Of a stretch of DNA of 21,201 nt, positions 1 to 9,709 are shown piece by piece. Position numbers and translations under genes: made by a program. The notes under the pieces are model-generated. The model saw only the letters and a list, made by a program, of their open reading frames with translations, did no database searches and was not told where the DNA came from. This DNA is from Conidiobolus incongruus B7586 (Eukaryota > Entomophthoromycota > Entomophthoromycetes > Entomophthorales > Conidiobolaceae): assembly GCA_000697335.1 (NCBI GenBank), contig JNEM01010928.1:1-21201 (forward strand). The letters are read 5' to 3'. Positions within the stretch are counted from its first letter, which is position 1, and each line of letters begins with the position of its first letter.

Positions 1-928
1 ATAAGTAATAAAATAATATATAATATAATTAAGAAAAAATAAAAAGATTTAAGAAAATCATGATATGTATAACCCTTTGATATATAAATTATAAAATTTA
101 TAACTTATTTTGTATAAGTTTTGTATATTATTAGTTTAACCAAAAATTAATTAAATTCAATAGAGTATAGCTTAATATAATCAAGTAATAAATTTTAATC
201 TTATTATTCAGTTTAAATTGATTAGATTAAAAATTGATTTAAAAAAATAAACGATTTTTAATTTATAACTTATTAATTATTATAAAATCTCTGTAAACCA
301 ATATAAATATAAATATTTCTTTTATTTAAGTTAATTTTATAAATTATTTTTTTCAAACCTAGAGATATTAATATATCAAATCAAATTAATTAAAATAGAA
401 TATTGGAATTATTAGGTATATTGATATTCTAATAATATTAATATCAATTAAACAGATAAAATAATATGGAATAAGAGTTTATTAAATTAAAAAATTTGAG
501 TTTATTCAAAATTATATATATATCAAAATAATATATTATATTTTAAGTATAAAATAAATAAAAAGTGAAAAAATAAAATACTTTAATAATTATCAAATTT
601 AGTTAATATTGACTAAAACAATATTAAACAAAGAATACCAATATTAAATGTTTCAATAGTAAAACGATAATATTACAATAATTAAATTTTTTTAATAATT
701 TTATATAAAAATAATATAATAAATTTTTTAACTATATAATTATTTAATAGTAATTTAAAAAGTAACTAATATAAAGTAAAGATATAAAATATATTTATGG
801 AAAGTTTAATAATATTAGGCAACTAAATAATATATATAAATAATATATTAAAAATTTAAAAACTATTAATATAAACTTAGTATAATCTTAATGATTTTTA
901 TATAGACTTATAAAGATAATTATAATAG
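1..928. other. AT-rich intergenic DNA, no gene seen
   Basis: I see no open frame of useful length, no tRNA and no recognisable repeat family here. The sequence is made almost entirely of A/T runs and short palindromic words such as TATATATA and AATATATT, and stops are dense in all frames. It is ordinary spacer for this genome or sequence too decayed to read. Confidence 0.6.
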
Positions 929-1160
929 ATGGTTAGTGGATTTATTAAGCCAATTAAGCAAAGTCAGGATGCAAAGGAAACTAAGTCAAGAAAGGTTATC
1001 AACAGACTAACTATATCATAGTCCACCACCTGTAGCAGGTAAGATTATCTATAATTTATAGGAGAGTGGATTGGGTTATGATTTATGGGAATTCTGAGAA
1101 TGATTCTGGATAAATGACAATAATAGTGGTAAAACCACTATACTGCAAAGGAAAACATAA
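929..1160. other. GC-elevated island with stacked hairpins
   Basis: Base composition rises visibly over the flanks. A short open frame begins at the ATG at 929 (reading MVSGFIKPIKQ at its start) and runs about 30 codons. The island also holds a 5-bp hairpin ACCTG-tag-CAGGT (1028-1040) and a perfect 8-bp hairpin ATAGTGGT-aaa-ACCACTAT (1123-1141). Both GC-bearing stems are unusual in this background. It could be a structured RNA, or the decayed 5' part of the Fanzor gene whose 3' end lies near 2855; the 1.9-kb distance is about one Fanzor gene. No family is recognised. Confidence 0.35.
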
Positions 1161-2475
1161 ATTAATAATAATATAAGCTATATAATATATCAGTGAGCTT
1201 TTTAAGATGCAAATATATTAGTTAATATAATTATGTCACAAGATATATTAGGTAGTATCGAAATGAATTTAATATTAATGGAAATAGTGTCAGATCTTAG
1301 GAAAAAATATTGAGTAACAATAATCAGAAAAGGATAATTTAATATTAGAAGGAAATAAAGATATCGTATCTATAAGTTGAATTTAATATTATTAATATAA
1401 TTAAATTTGCTTTACCTTTATACATTACTTAATGAATTTAGATTTCAATGAACTATATAAAATTATATACAAAAATACTGAAAGCTAATCTTTTACCTTT
1501 TTAATAATATTAAAAAAATAATCAGGATTAAAAGGAGTAAGAAGAAACATATATTTAAGTTAAATCAATTCTATTTATATGATTAAATTAGCCTTAGAGG
1601 TATAAATTACATAATTCTTTAGAAGTTAATATTAAGCATAGAGTTTATATATAACAAATGGAAGAACTAATTTTTAATATATTTTAAAGAACTATACTAG
1701 ATGTTTTTGTAAAATATATAATAATTATTTGACATAAAATCATTAATATATGTGGAATTAATAATTAAAAATAAAATTAAATACAAAAATAAAATAAAAA
1801 TTAATTATAATTAAACAAATAATTTAAACTTATATATAACAGTATATATAAATATAATTTTTTTAAGTATAAAAGAATAAAAAATAAAATATCTAAATAC
1901 AAATTATGTTAACAAAATAAAAAAATTGGAATTGAAGGTTTATAATATTTAAAATAATATAATATACAATATAATAAAAACAGATAATATTTATTTTATT
2001 TTATTTTGAAAGAAATCTTTATCTTAGATATTTTAGTAAAAAAATAAAGAAAATTTTTTATTATTTAGTTTGAATATCATAAAACGCAAGTATTTTTCAT
2101 ATTAATTTTAATAAAAATTTAAGCAGTTGCCACATGGTTCAAGAAATTTGATTGTGATCATTCTTTTTAAAACAAAGTTTGGCGAATATTATCTTTATAT
2201 TTTATTACTATTATAATTAAAAATATTAATCAGAACCTTAAGTAATACATAATTGAAAAAAGTATTTTATGCCTTTATATATATATATTTATTTATAATT
2301 GATAATAATATTTTTCATTTTTGAGTGTTGATAAATAAAAAAATTACTATTATTATTAATATTTATCATAATTAAAACATGTAAAAAATTTCAAAAGAAA
2401 TCTATTATAAAAAACACTATTAGATAAGAAAGGTAATTAAAAATATCCAAAAACGGTCAAAAAACTTATATATAA
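1161..2475. other. AT-rich spacer, possibly decayed body of the Fanzor element
   Basis: No gene can be supported. A few slightly GC-richer words occur around 2124-2190, but no conserved motif is legible and stops are frequent in every frame. If the Fanzor relic was once full length on the plus strand, its N-terminal and middle parts would have lain here. I could not find its first RuvC motif. Confidence 0.4.
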
Positions 2476-2855
2476 AGTATGCAAAAGATATATAAAATTA
2501 ATTATTGAATAATATCATATTTTGCTTCAAAAATTTTAGATACAAAGGATAGTAAGAAAAGCCCAAAAATAAAGAGTAAAAGTGTAAACGCAGTTTTAAG
2601 ATGGTCTCATTATGAATTTAAGGAAAACTTACTCAACAAAGCAAAAAATACCTTTGGTGCAAATGATGATTTGCAACAAGCACCAAACAAGCAAAACGTA
2701 TGGCAATCAAGGATATTTGTTTATATCTTGGATCAAGTTAGCCTATCGAAGGTCCTCAATGTAATATAAAGATGGATCAAGACATCAATGCCGCTAGAAG
2801 CATATTTCTTTGCTATCTAATAACCAGTCAAGCAAGTCCTCCAGGATTAGTATAG
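2476..2855 (+). pseudogene. Fanzor (TnpB-like RNA-guided nuclease) C-terminal relic
   Basis: Fanzor proteins are eukaryotic relatives of TnpB, RNA-guided DNA nucleases carried by DNA transposons. Three successive frames give the family's C-terminal signature. First comes a stretch reading IISYFASKILDTKDSKK followed by SVNAVLRWSHYEFKENLL (2509 to about 2640), which matches the family's IPxFxTSKM and WSHYxFxxxL blocks. Next is TSKTYGNQGYL (2687 on), equivalent to the TSKTCxxCG zinc-finger start, with both cysteines lost. Last is CNIKMDQDINAARSIFL (2757 on), equivalent to the RuvC-III DRDxNAARNI motif, and then a stop at 2853-2855. At least two frameshifts and one in-frame stop (2506-2508) show it is dead. 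Only about 120 residues are readable against several hundred in intact members. The family call is firm; the subgroup (Fanzor1-like) and carrier transposon are inferred. Confidence 0.8.
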
Positions 2856-2935
2856 GGGCTTACCCCTTTAGGGTCTCTGGACTCCATGCAGGACATGGAC
2901 AAGGGTGATCAAATTTGATCGATTTTGTATGGGTT
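2820..2935 (+). ncRNA. Candidate guide-RNA scaffold (omega-RNA-like) at the Fanzor 3' end
   Basis: The higher base composition continues past the Fanzor stop for about 80 bases and is packed with foldable sequence. There is a 5-bp hairpin AGGGG-ctta-CCCCT (2854-2867), a competing CCC-ttta-GGG (2864-2873), a 6-bp hairpin TCCATG-cagga-CATGGA (2883-2899) and a perfect 14-bp palindrome GATCAAATTTGATC (2907-2920). In TnpB and Fanzor systems the guide RNA is known to come from the 3' end of the nuclease gene and the adjoining element end. Position and structure fit that, but expression is unknown and the partner nuclease is broken. Confidence 0.4.
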
Positions 2936-3185
2936 TAATTATAAGGGAATTTGAAAAGAAATTAAAAAAGGCTTTAATGTTAAGTGATTAATTTGTAATT
3001 TAGTAGAATTTTGTATATAAATTTAAATTTTGTAATATATAATGGAAAAGAAAAATTAATCAGATAATGATATTAATAAAAAATCAAATAAATAAACTGT
3101 ATTACTCTAAAATTTAAAATTTGAATTTATAACTAATAGTTGATTTAATAATTATTATTGAAAAAATTCGACATTTACTGCTCAA

Positions 3186-4273
3186 TTATATAAATTCTAA
3201 TTCTGGAGGCTCACCAGTACCTACATGGTATTGATATTTATAATCATCATAAATCTTCTTCAAATTCTTCAAGTATTGCTGATGTACTTCTATTACTTCT
3301 TCTTGGGTGGGGTTATCATTTTGTTTGACAATTACGGGTTCTCCAACTAAAAATCATGATTAGTTTGATGGAACTTACACACGGTTATTGAGTAATTACC
3401 AACTATTGTAATGGGATAATTCATAGGGAAAATGCCGAAAGATTTTTGGAAAAAGCCGCGACCGTGAAACGCGGCAATGCGTAATCCAGTTTTGGATACG
3501 AGTTTTTGTATCCATCTGAGCATGGGGGATTCAAAAGTGCTATCTAATTTAAATAAACTATTCTCGCCAAATGCGTACACAGGAACTGGGTGAGCTCTAA
3601 AATATAGTTAGATACGAAATAAATTGACAATTGGCATTAATACTTACCCTGTTTTTATAGCCATTCTAATAAAACCCATGCGTTCCTTAAGAATTAATTT
3701 GGCTTGATTTTCACCCGAGACAAGAGCTTCGGAACTGCCACCAATTACGATTAATACGCTGTTACCTTTTCCACTCTTTATAATATTAGTAATACTTTTT
3801 TTAGAAACCGAGCAATATCCCAAACTTAATATCAGATCTCTAAATAAGGGCCATTTGAAATTCGTATTCAAAGTCAAAGCTGTAACATTAATGCCAGGGA
3901 ACTTCTCCATGAACTGGGTGTTGTAATTGTTAAAGAAGGCTTGAGCACCGTAACTAATAATACCGTGTGGATGATAAGCAAAGATATAGTTTTTGGTGGG
4001 ATCTAGTTCAGTAGTACGAACGCATTTCATTTGAAAATAATTGCGAATATTTTGCAATAAAGAGCACTTAGCTATCCATTTGATTTTGCGACCCCCATTC
4101 TCGGGAGCTTTATCCGTCCAAGTAAATATCAAATATGGGATGAGTACTGGCCAAGTGATTCGGAACATAGCAGCAGTTCCAGTAACCACTAATCCACTTA
4201 TGAGACTGATTGGAATCCAAGCAACACTTATAAATTCAACAAATTTCGGTTTCCTTAAATTTTCTAAATTCAT
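3186..4273 (-). CDS. DGA1: Diacylglycerol O-acyltransferase 2 (DGAT2 family)
   Basis: Makes triacylglycerol from diacylglycerol and acyl-CoA at the ER/lipid-droplet membrane. Three exons (3648-4273, 3400-3596, 3186-3346) joined over 51- and 53-nt introns give 327 residues, a normal length for the family. The splices are supported because they restore the family blocks TGAHPVPVYAFGEN and PITIVVGEPVIV. Visible landmarks: hydrophobic N-terminal segments (about 13-34 and 40-52), DKAPENGGRK (54-63), the catalytic-region HPHG at 101-104 after FAY, FKWPLFRDLILSLG (139-152), GGSSEALVSG (178-187), RMGFIRMAIKTG (198-209) and a C-terminal PTQEEVIEVHQQYLKNL block. The ATG at 4273 is followed directly by the usual membrane segment and no upstream in-frame start is evident. 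It lies downstream of, and co-oriented with, a lipase-fold gene. The yeast name is used by family analogy; acyl-acceptor specificity could also be monoacylglycerol. Confidence 0.9.
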
Positions 4274-4504
4274 TTTAATTATTTTTTTTATTAATTTTTT
4301 TATAATATTTAATCATTTTAAAATACATGATAACCTATTTATATACCTAAAATTTAAATTAGTATCATGCGAATAATTTTTAATTTCATCCACCTTCATT
4401 TCTTGAAAATCATTTAGTCTTACCAGGTTATAAATTAACTGCATTAAAATAAAAGTGATTAATTAATTTATTTGGACATTTGATTATCAAATATATTTCA
4501 ATGC

Positions 4505-4766
4505 ATATTGGTGTCAACTACCTCTAAGATCCGCCAATGAGGAGCTGAAGAATTCACCATGAAGTCATCACATTGATGTATAAGGATTCCCCACTCATTA
4601 GTAGACACAAGCGCATTATCCAACGATTAATTCCTGTAGTTAACCAAGTTCCTCCCCAGCTAATCATTACACATAGCAGGACAAATGCTAATCCGAATGC
4701 TGATGTCTGAGGTCACTCTGCGAGGGGAACTTCTTTAAATGTTACAGGAGAGAAAATAGAACGTAA
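4505..4766 (-). pseudogene. Possible decayed V-ATPase subunit e (VMA9-like) gene
   Basis: This G+C-rich island reads on the minus strand from the ATG at 4766 (MVLLRSIFSP). A possible 39-nt intron leads into a hydrophobic helix followed by SWGGTWLTTGINRWIMRL and LLMSGESLY. The spacing G-x-N-R ... R ... Y matches V-ATPase subunit e, where a PKGxNRxxxR turn joins two membrane helices and Y lies 18 residues after the G. Past an in-frame TGA (about 4556-4558) the frame goes on as ILQLLIGGS, which resembles the family's ILAQLxPLIGP with residues missing. That would make it a broken copy. The match is read by eye and is weak; another frame and the plus strand are also open for about 45 codons, so a different gene is possible. 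Confidence 0.25.
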
Positions 4767-4949
4767 CAGTACCATAATGATAGTTAATTAATGTGAATAA
4801 AATATTATAACTCTGAGGAAACTATTTATTAATTATTAGATCTGTTAAAGGAATGACCAGAATAGCTCATCTAGCTATTCTGATGTGTTCTCTTATACTT
4901 CTTTTGCCCTTCTTTGTCTTCTTTGTCTTGTAGTGATTATTTCAAGGGA

Positions 4950-5272
4950 AGTGGAACTTTAAATGTTTCTACTATATCCTATTTTAGGTAATGACACGTT
5001 GACTCGTGACAATTGGCTGATTAAGTGATAAAATTCCATAACCTAGATCGAAATACAAATCGGATTAAATGAAATATGATATTGGAGTTGAATGGAATGA
5101 AAAAATATTATTATTATTATTATTACCGATCTTATGGTGATAATACTCATATAAATGGCAAGATACCGAAATTTTTGAAGTATTATAGGTAATTTAAAAT
5201 TATTTAAAATATATAAAAGGAGAGTGGTAGTTAATAACAATCCAATAAATTGTTTCAATGACAATGGCTAAG
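4950..5272 (-). other. Unresolved coding-like segment (membrane-helix exon)
   Basis: On the minus strand an acceptor-like ATACTTAG is followed by an open, non-repetitive stretch (about 5130-5270) reading SLKQFIGLLLTTTLLLYIL and then KFRYLAIYMSIITIRS. A donor-like GTAATAAT lies at 5129 and an acceptor GATCTAG at about 5045. After it comes VMEFYHLISQLSRVNVSLPK and a stop near 4975. This looks like the C-terminal exons of a small membrane protein, but there is no start codon or first exon before the lipase stop at 5378. It may be a gene remnant. I recognise no family, and both strands here are unusually open, including a 26-codon hydrophobic ORF on the plus strand at 4853-4933. Confidence 0.25.
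5107..5125. repeat. (ATT)6 microsatellite
   Basis: Six perfect ATT units plus one base. It falls inside the presumed intron of the unresolved minus-strand segment. Confidence 0.9.
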
Positions 5273-5377
5273 TATATTTATATGTATATGTATACTTTAT
5301 TAATAATTATAATAATTAATAAATATAAATTTAATAATGATTATATATGTAAATAAATGCATCAAATCCATTAATAT

Positions 5378-7342
5378 TCAAATGATTGAATTCTTTTCAA
5401 ATTTTTCCAAATCTCTCAGAGCACTGCTTGGACTTTGAGTGAAGTGATTACTTTCAGCAAGTCGAAAGTATTCAATACTCAAATTGCCACGACCTTTGCC
5501 GAGATCTAAGCGGACGCTGCGAGCTTCTTCCCAGAAATTACCTTTGAAGTAACCTAGAATGAGGAAAACACATTCCATATATTCAAACCACCATATCATT
5601 AGGATGGTGAAATTCTCAAGCAACTTGATGTAATGAGTTTTAATATAAGATGGATTCGATTTCTCTTTATATTGATATAATGTCATATTTTTTGGATTTT
5701 TAACGAAGACATTGTACCAACCACCTCCTTTTACTGGATTGATTAGAGGATCAAGCCAATTGGAAGTTAAATCAAATTCAAATTTAATATTTTGGTGATC
5801 GAATGGTAACTGACTCACGAGTGGGACGATACCATCACTCTTCCAAAATTCGTAAGATTTTCTACCTAATACGCTATTCTTGTTGCCTTCATCCCATTTG
5901 AATGTGCCTAATAGGTATGTGAAAGGTAAGTACCACAAATTATACACCAAATTAGGTAGATGACGACCCGAGATTTTCGATTTAACACTTGTAGATATGA
6001 TATAATTGATATATATAGTTTCGGGATGCAAATGGAATAAATTTTTGTATCTGGAATTGCCTTCAGTGCTGTAATCAACTATAAAATTATCGCCACTATA
6101 AATCCATGCGCTTTTACCGAACATTGCATTGATTAAACTGGCGCCTTCTTTCCGACTCATTTTGTATCCGTTATTCAGGTCGAAGTTCAGGAATGATAGA
6201 TCAAAGTAAACAACGATATGTATCATGACTACTAAAAATTGTAGAATTGTAATAGGATAGAGTAGAGAATTGGCATTTGGAATTAATCCCAATAGATAGG
6301 GTAGAGGGGAACCTCGATGTAATCCAGAAATAGAAATAATCCCTTTGATCCAATTGGAATTAGTGTCAAGCTTGAAATAATCAATAGATAGCAAATATTG
6401 CAAATATTGACACGTGGGGACACCGTACTCTGTGCCGACTAGAACAATAGGGTAGTTCTGATCCCAGTGGGGTAATAGACCTGCATAATAAGGACCATAT
6501 TGGTCGTGGAGACAACTCTTGGAATGATGATATCCATAATCCTAAATTTCATATGACTAAAAGATCCCGAAAAATTATTTTCGAAAATAATCTTACCGTT
6601 TTGCCACCTTTCAACTGGAAGAAAAGTTCACAAGCACGATCTAAATAAGTGAAGAGAAATATTAAGATTAGAACCAATTAATTATTGGACAATTATTAGT
6701 TTGTGATCCATTTCAGGGTGATTTAAAAAACTGAATTTAATGAAATTATTGACATTTGAAAATTGGATATTAGTCTATGATATTCACAAACTTATTATCA
6801 AAAAGTTATATCATTAAGCAATAGAAATTATCGTCAAAATCGACAAAATTATGAAAAATGGCTATCTACTGAGACTATTTGGAAAAAAAGATGTATCAAT
6901 AATTAATGTAGAATTCAAAGCCAACATCTTGTAAAAATATTCCAGAATGAGAATCAATATACACTCGGAAAATAATTTAAATATAAAAATTAATTACCAT
7001 GAACCGACTATAAGTTAGAATTAGTCAAATAAGCTTAAAATGTAATTAGATATTACTTACTTTAAACTTGGATAAATTTACTTGTACTTTCCTATTTAAC
7101 TTCTCTCCCAAAGTGCCAAAATCTTTTCCAAATACACCTGGTACTAAGACAAATTGGTCATGACTTAGGTCCAGCTTCAAATTAGAATTATTAGGTTTGA
7201 TATAATTTAAGACAAAGTCCGAAGGGGTAGATTCCGAGTCAGTGAAAGAGGAAGTGGAAGAAGGGGGAGATGTTGAAGGACTCACATTTGTCGACTGAGG
7301 TAAAATATATTGAGTTAATAGGGAACGCCACTGAGCTACCAT
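5378..7342 (-). CDS. Bacterial-type (family I.5-like) lipase homologue lacking the catalytic serine
   Basis: An alpha/beta-hydrolase related to the Geobacillus/Staphylococcus lipases. Four exons (7061-7342, 6870-6963, 6597-6640, 5378-6541) give 527 residues; intron lengths are 97, 229 and 55 nt. The joins recreate the family block RACELFFQLKGGKTDYG followed by HHSKSCLHDQYG and AGLLP. H146 and H152 keep the six-residue spacing of the two zinc-ligand histidines in Geobacillus lipase. The catalytic Asp (SDGIV, D376) and His (ESNHF, H506) equivalents are present. The nucleophile elbow, normally GHSxGG, reads G176-T-E178-Y-G180, so serine is replaced by glutamate. The oxyanion HG is PG in VLVPGVFG, and the zinc aspartate before RACE is N126. 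There is no signal peptide, but hydrophobic segments lie near 233-255 and 450-470. It is probably a non-hydrolytic or changed enzyme. Exon 2 borders are the least certain part. Confidence 0.75.
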
Positions 7343-8877
7343 ACTTTTATAATTTTAAATATGTTGTTAGCATATATTAACTGTCAGAGTTGGTAGAGAG
7401 TTGGAAATAGTCAATGGACTTGGAAGAATTATTTACAAATTTTTAGTTGATTAAAAGTTAGAATCATTCAGTGATAAAGTGAATTGGATTATAATAGTAT
7501 TTATATGGGAATTGAATTGATGTAGATGGTGATAGTAATTTATAATGCAACGAGTGAAAGATATAAGGTTTGGACTAATCGACGCTAATGAAATTATAAA
7601 TTTATTATATACTAGAATTTAATTTAGGTATTCCAATAATATTTTAGTCATAATTTACAATCTAGATTTGATATAATATATAATAAAAATTAACACCCTG
7701 TTTTTGAAGTTGTTAATAGATTGTTCATATTATACATAAATTCACTATTGATTTTAAATTTTTGGTCAATTGTAACCAAGATAAATGATAAATTTTGTCG
7801 AGCCCAAATTCTGTTAACCCAATTTTCAAGTGTGAATCAATTTCAAATAAGAGTTGCTTAATACAAGGATTATCAAAATTTATCAATTTTCATAAAATTG
7901 CTCAAAAAAGCAATAAAGCCTTGATTATTCTAGCAATATTTAAACATAATAAGGGCTGGTATTAACAAATATTCTAACTAATGCTATTTGATAGGAAAAA
8001 ACACAAATTGTAAAATTAGTATTAAATAGCATGTTTTGATAAAATTTAACATAAACATTAGATATATAATTTTTCATTGTTTAAATTTGCAATAGATAAT
8101 GCAAGTCTAATTTTTGAATTATTACAAAAACTTGAAAAATTCAATTTAACCAATTGACCTAAGATTGAGACTTGAATATATTTCAGATTTAATAATATAT
8201 TAGATTCATTTAAATTATATATATTTACAATTAATTTATTATTGAACCAAAGAATAAGGATTTAATTTTATTATCAAAAATTAAAGTTAATATATACTAA
8301 ATCTGTTCAAAATAGTTGTTTTATAATTTATAAATCCATTTAATATTAACAAGTTATTACAATTATACCAAATTATCAATATACTAGATTCATATATAAA
8401 ATAATATATATTATTATTATTAATAATGACCCTGAATTATGATTGTAATTAATCAAATTAATTTCAACTTAGACAATGTTTATTTTAATAATTAAATGAT
8501 ACTAAATTCAATTATCTAGATAAACATGGGAAATGATATATTATTCAATTCATTTTGGGAAATATAGATATTTAATATGTTAATAAAATAATAAATTCTC
8601 ATTTAAAATAAATACCAAATTTGTACAACATATGAGAGTGATAAATAGTACTATTCATCAAATTATCAATATACTAGCAACTTGTAAAAAGAAAAGAAAT
8701 CATTTATATGCTATATTTAGGTATTACTGAATATTAACCATCAAATTCGAAATTTAAAAAAATTATGTGATGTATCAATTAAAAGATATAAATTGTATGT
8801 ATTAAAATTTGTGTGGACTTGATGATATCAAATAGAATTAGAAATAAAAAATTGGATGTCTCAAGGAATAGTTGTAT
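7343..8877. other. AT-rich intergenic DNA upstream of the lipase-like gene
   Basis: I find no gene. The first hundred or so bases presumably hold the minus-strand promoter and 5' UTR of the lipase-like gene, but no single TATA box stands out in such AT-rich sequence. The rest has stops in all frames and no recognisable repeat. Confidence 0.5.
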
Positions 8878-8948
8878 GCCTGATACTAGAATCAACAGGT
8901 GACCTTCTGCTTACTAGGCGGACGCTCTGTCAACTGAGCCAAGAAGGC
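8878..8948 (-). pseudogene. Degenerate tRNA-Thr(AGT) copy
   Basis: The minus strand aligns along its whole length with the intact tRNA-Thr at 15530-15602, with about eight differences. The anticodon AGT (plus-strand 8913-8915) survives. There are two mispairs in the acceptor stem, one in the anticodon stem, two in the T stem, and the T loop has lost the C of TTCGA, so box B is damaged. A run of six A on the plus strand (8846-8851) would be a short polymerase III stop. It is read as a dead copy. Confidence 0.85.
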
Positions 8949-9709
8949 TTAAATAAAAGTTATCTAAATAATTGATTATTTACCTTCAATTGGTAAATTC
9001 AATTAACACTCTTTAATAATTTTCTATTATCTCTCTTCAAATTTCAGAAATATAATTATATATATTAATTCCTCTCACCTTTTAATATAATTTTTTCATA
9101 TATTTGTTTTCCAGATGACTTGTATGAATAAACAATTTGAATATTCAATCGGTCATGTGAGCAATTCCTATGATCTTATCCAGATATCATTATTATGTTT
9201 ATTTTAGAATTCAATTATCAGTTTATTAAATCATTTTTTCAATGTTAATACCCAAATTTAGGCGTTATATCAACAGTTGGGTACTCAAAATAATCAATTT
9301 GTTGTTCAAAAAATTAATAAATTAGATCAGTTAATAATCATATTCAACAGTAATTTATTAAAATCATTACATTATATATTTTGAAAAATTTTATGTAACT
9401 GTTGAAATTATTTATAATGAAAAATATTAACTAAAAACTATTTTTCACCTGCTATCATATCAAAATCTTTCGATTTCCAATTCAGGCTCCGATATAAAAA
9501 ATTCCCACCTCTCTCCAATATTACAAATAGCCTCCCAACAATTACTTTATCAAACTAATATACCGACAAAGATAGTCCCATAATAATAAATGGAGTGACT
9601 ATTCCAATGAATTCAAATATCAAATCTTCAATGCAATTCGTCATCTAAATTAAATGTTGAAATCTTTTTAAATAACTTACAATATTTAAATCTATAATAA
9701 AAATATAAG
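8949..9709. other. Upstream region of the ERV14 gene
   Basis: Gene-free. The stretch from about 9470 to 9545 is richer in C and T than the surroundings and contains the candidate TATA box listed separately, so it probably includes the core promoter and 5' UTR of ERV14. The part before 9460 shows nothing beyond AT-rich spacer. Confidence 0.5.
9493..9500 (+). promoter_or_regulatory. Candidate TATA box of ERV14
   Basis: TATAAAAA at the start of a C/T-rich patch, 210 bases before the ERV14 ATG. In AT-rich DNA such words occur by chance; its context beside the only pyrimidine-rich patch upstream is the reason to list it. Confidence 0.3.

Noticed and set aside
4041-4376. 111-codon plus-strand ORF
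   Set aside because: It is antisense to DGAT2 exon 1, whose family motifs and splices are clear.
6877-6967. Alternative reading of lipase exon 2 giving FLQDVGFEFYI
   Set aside because: That frame meets a TGA before any usable donor. The neighbouring frame (ILEYFYKMLALNSTLIIDTS) aligns without gaps to the family up to RACE and has a donor in phase.
6986-6997. Possible 10-nt microexon (TCGGTTCATG) in lipase intron 1
   Set aside because: It would leave a 34-nt intron and a phase that does not fit the next exon.
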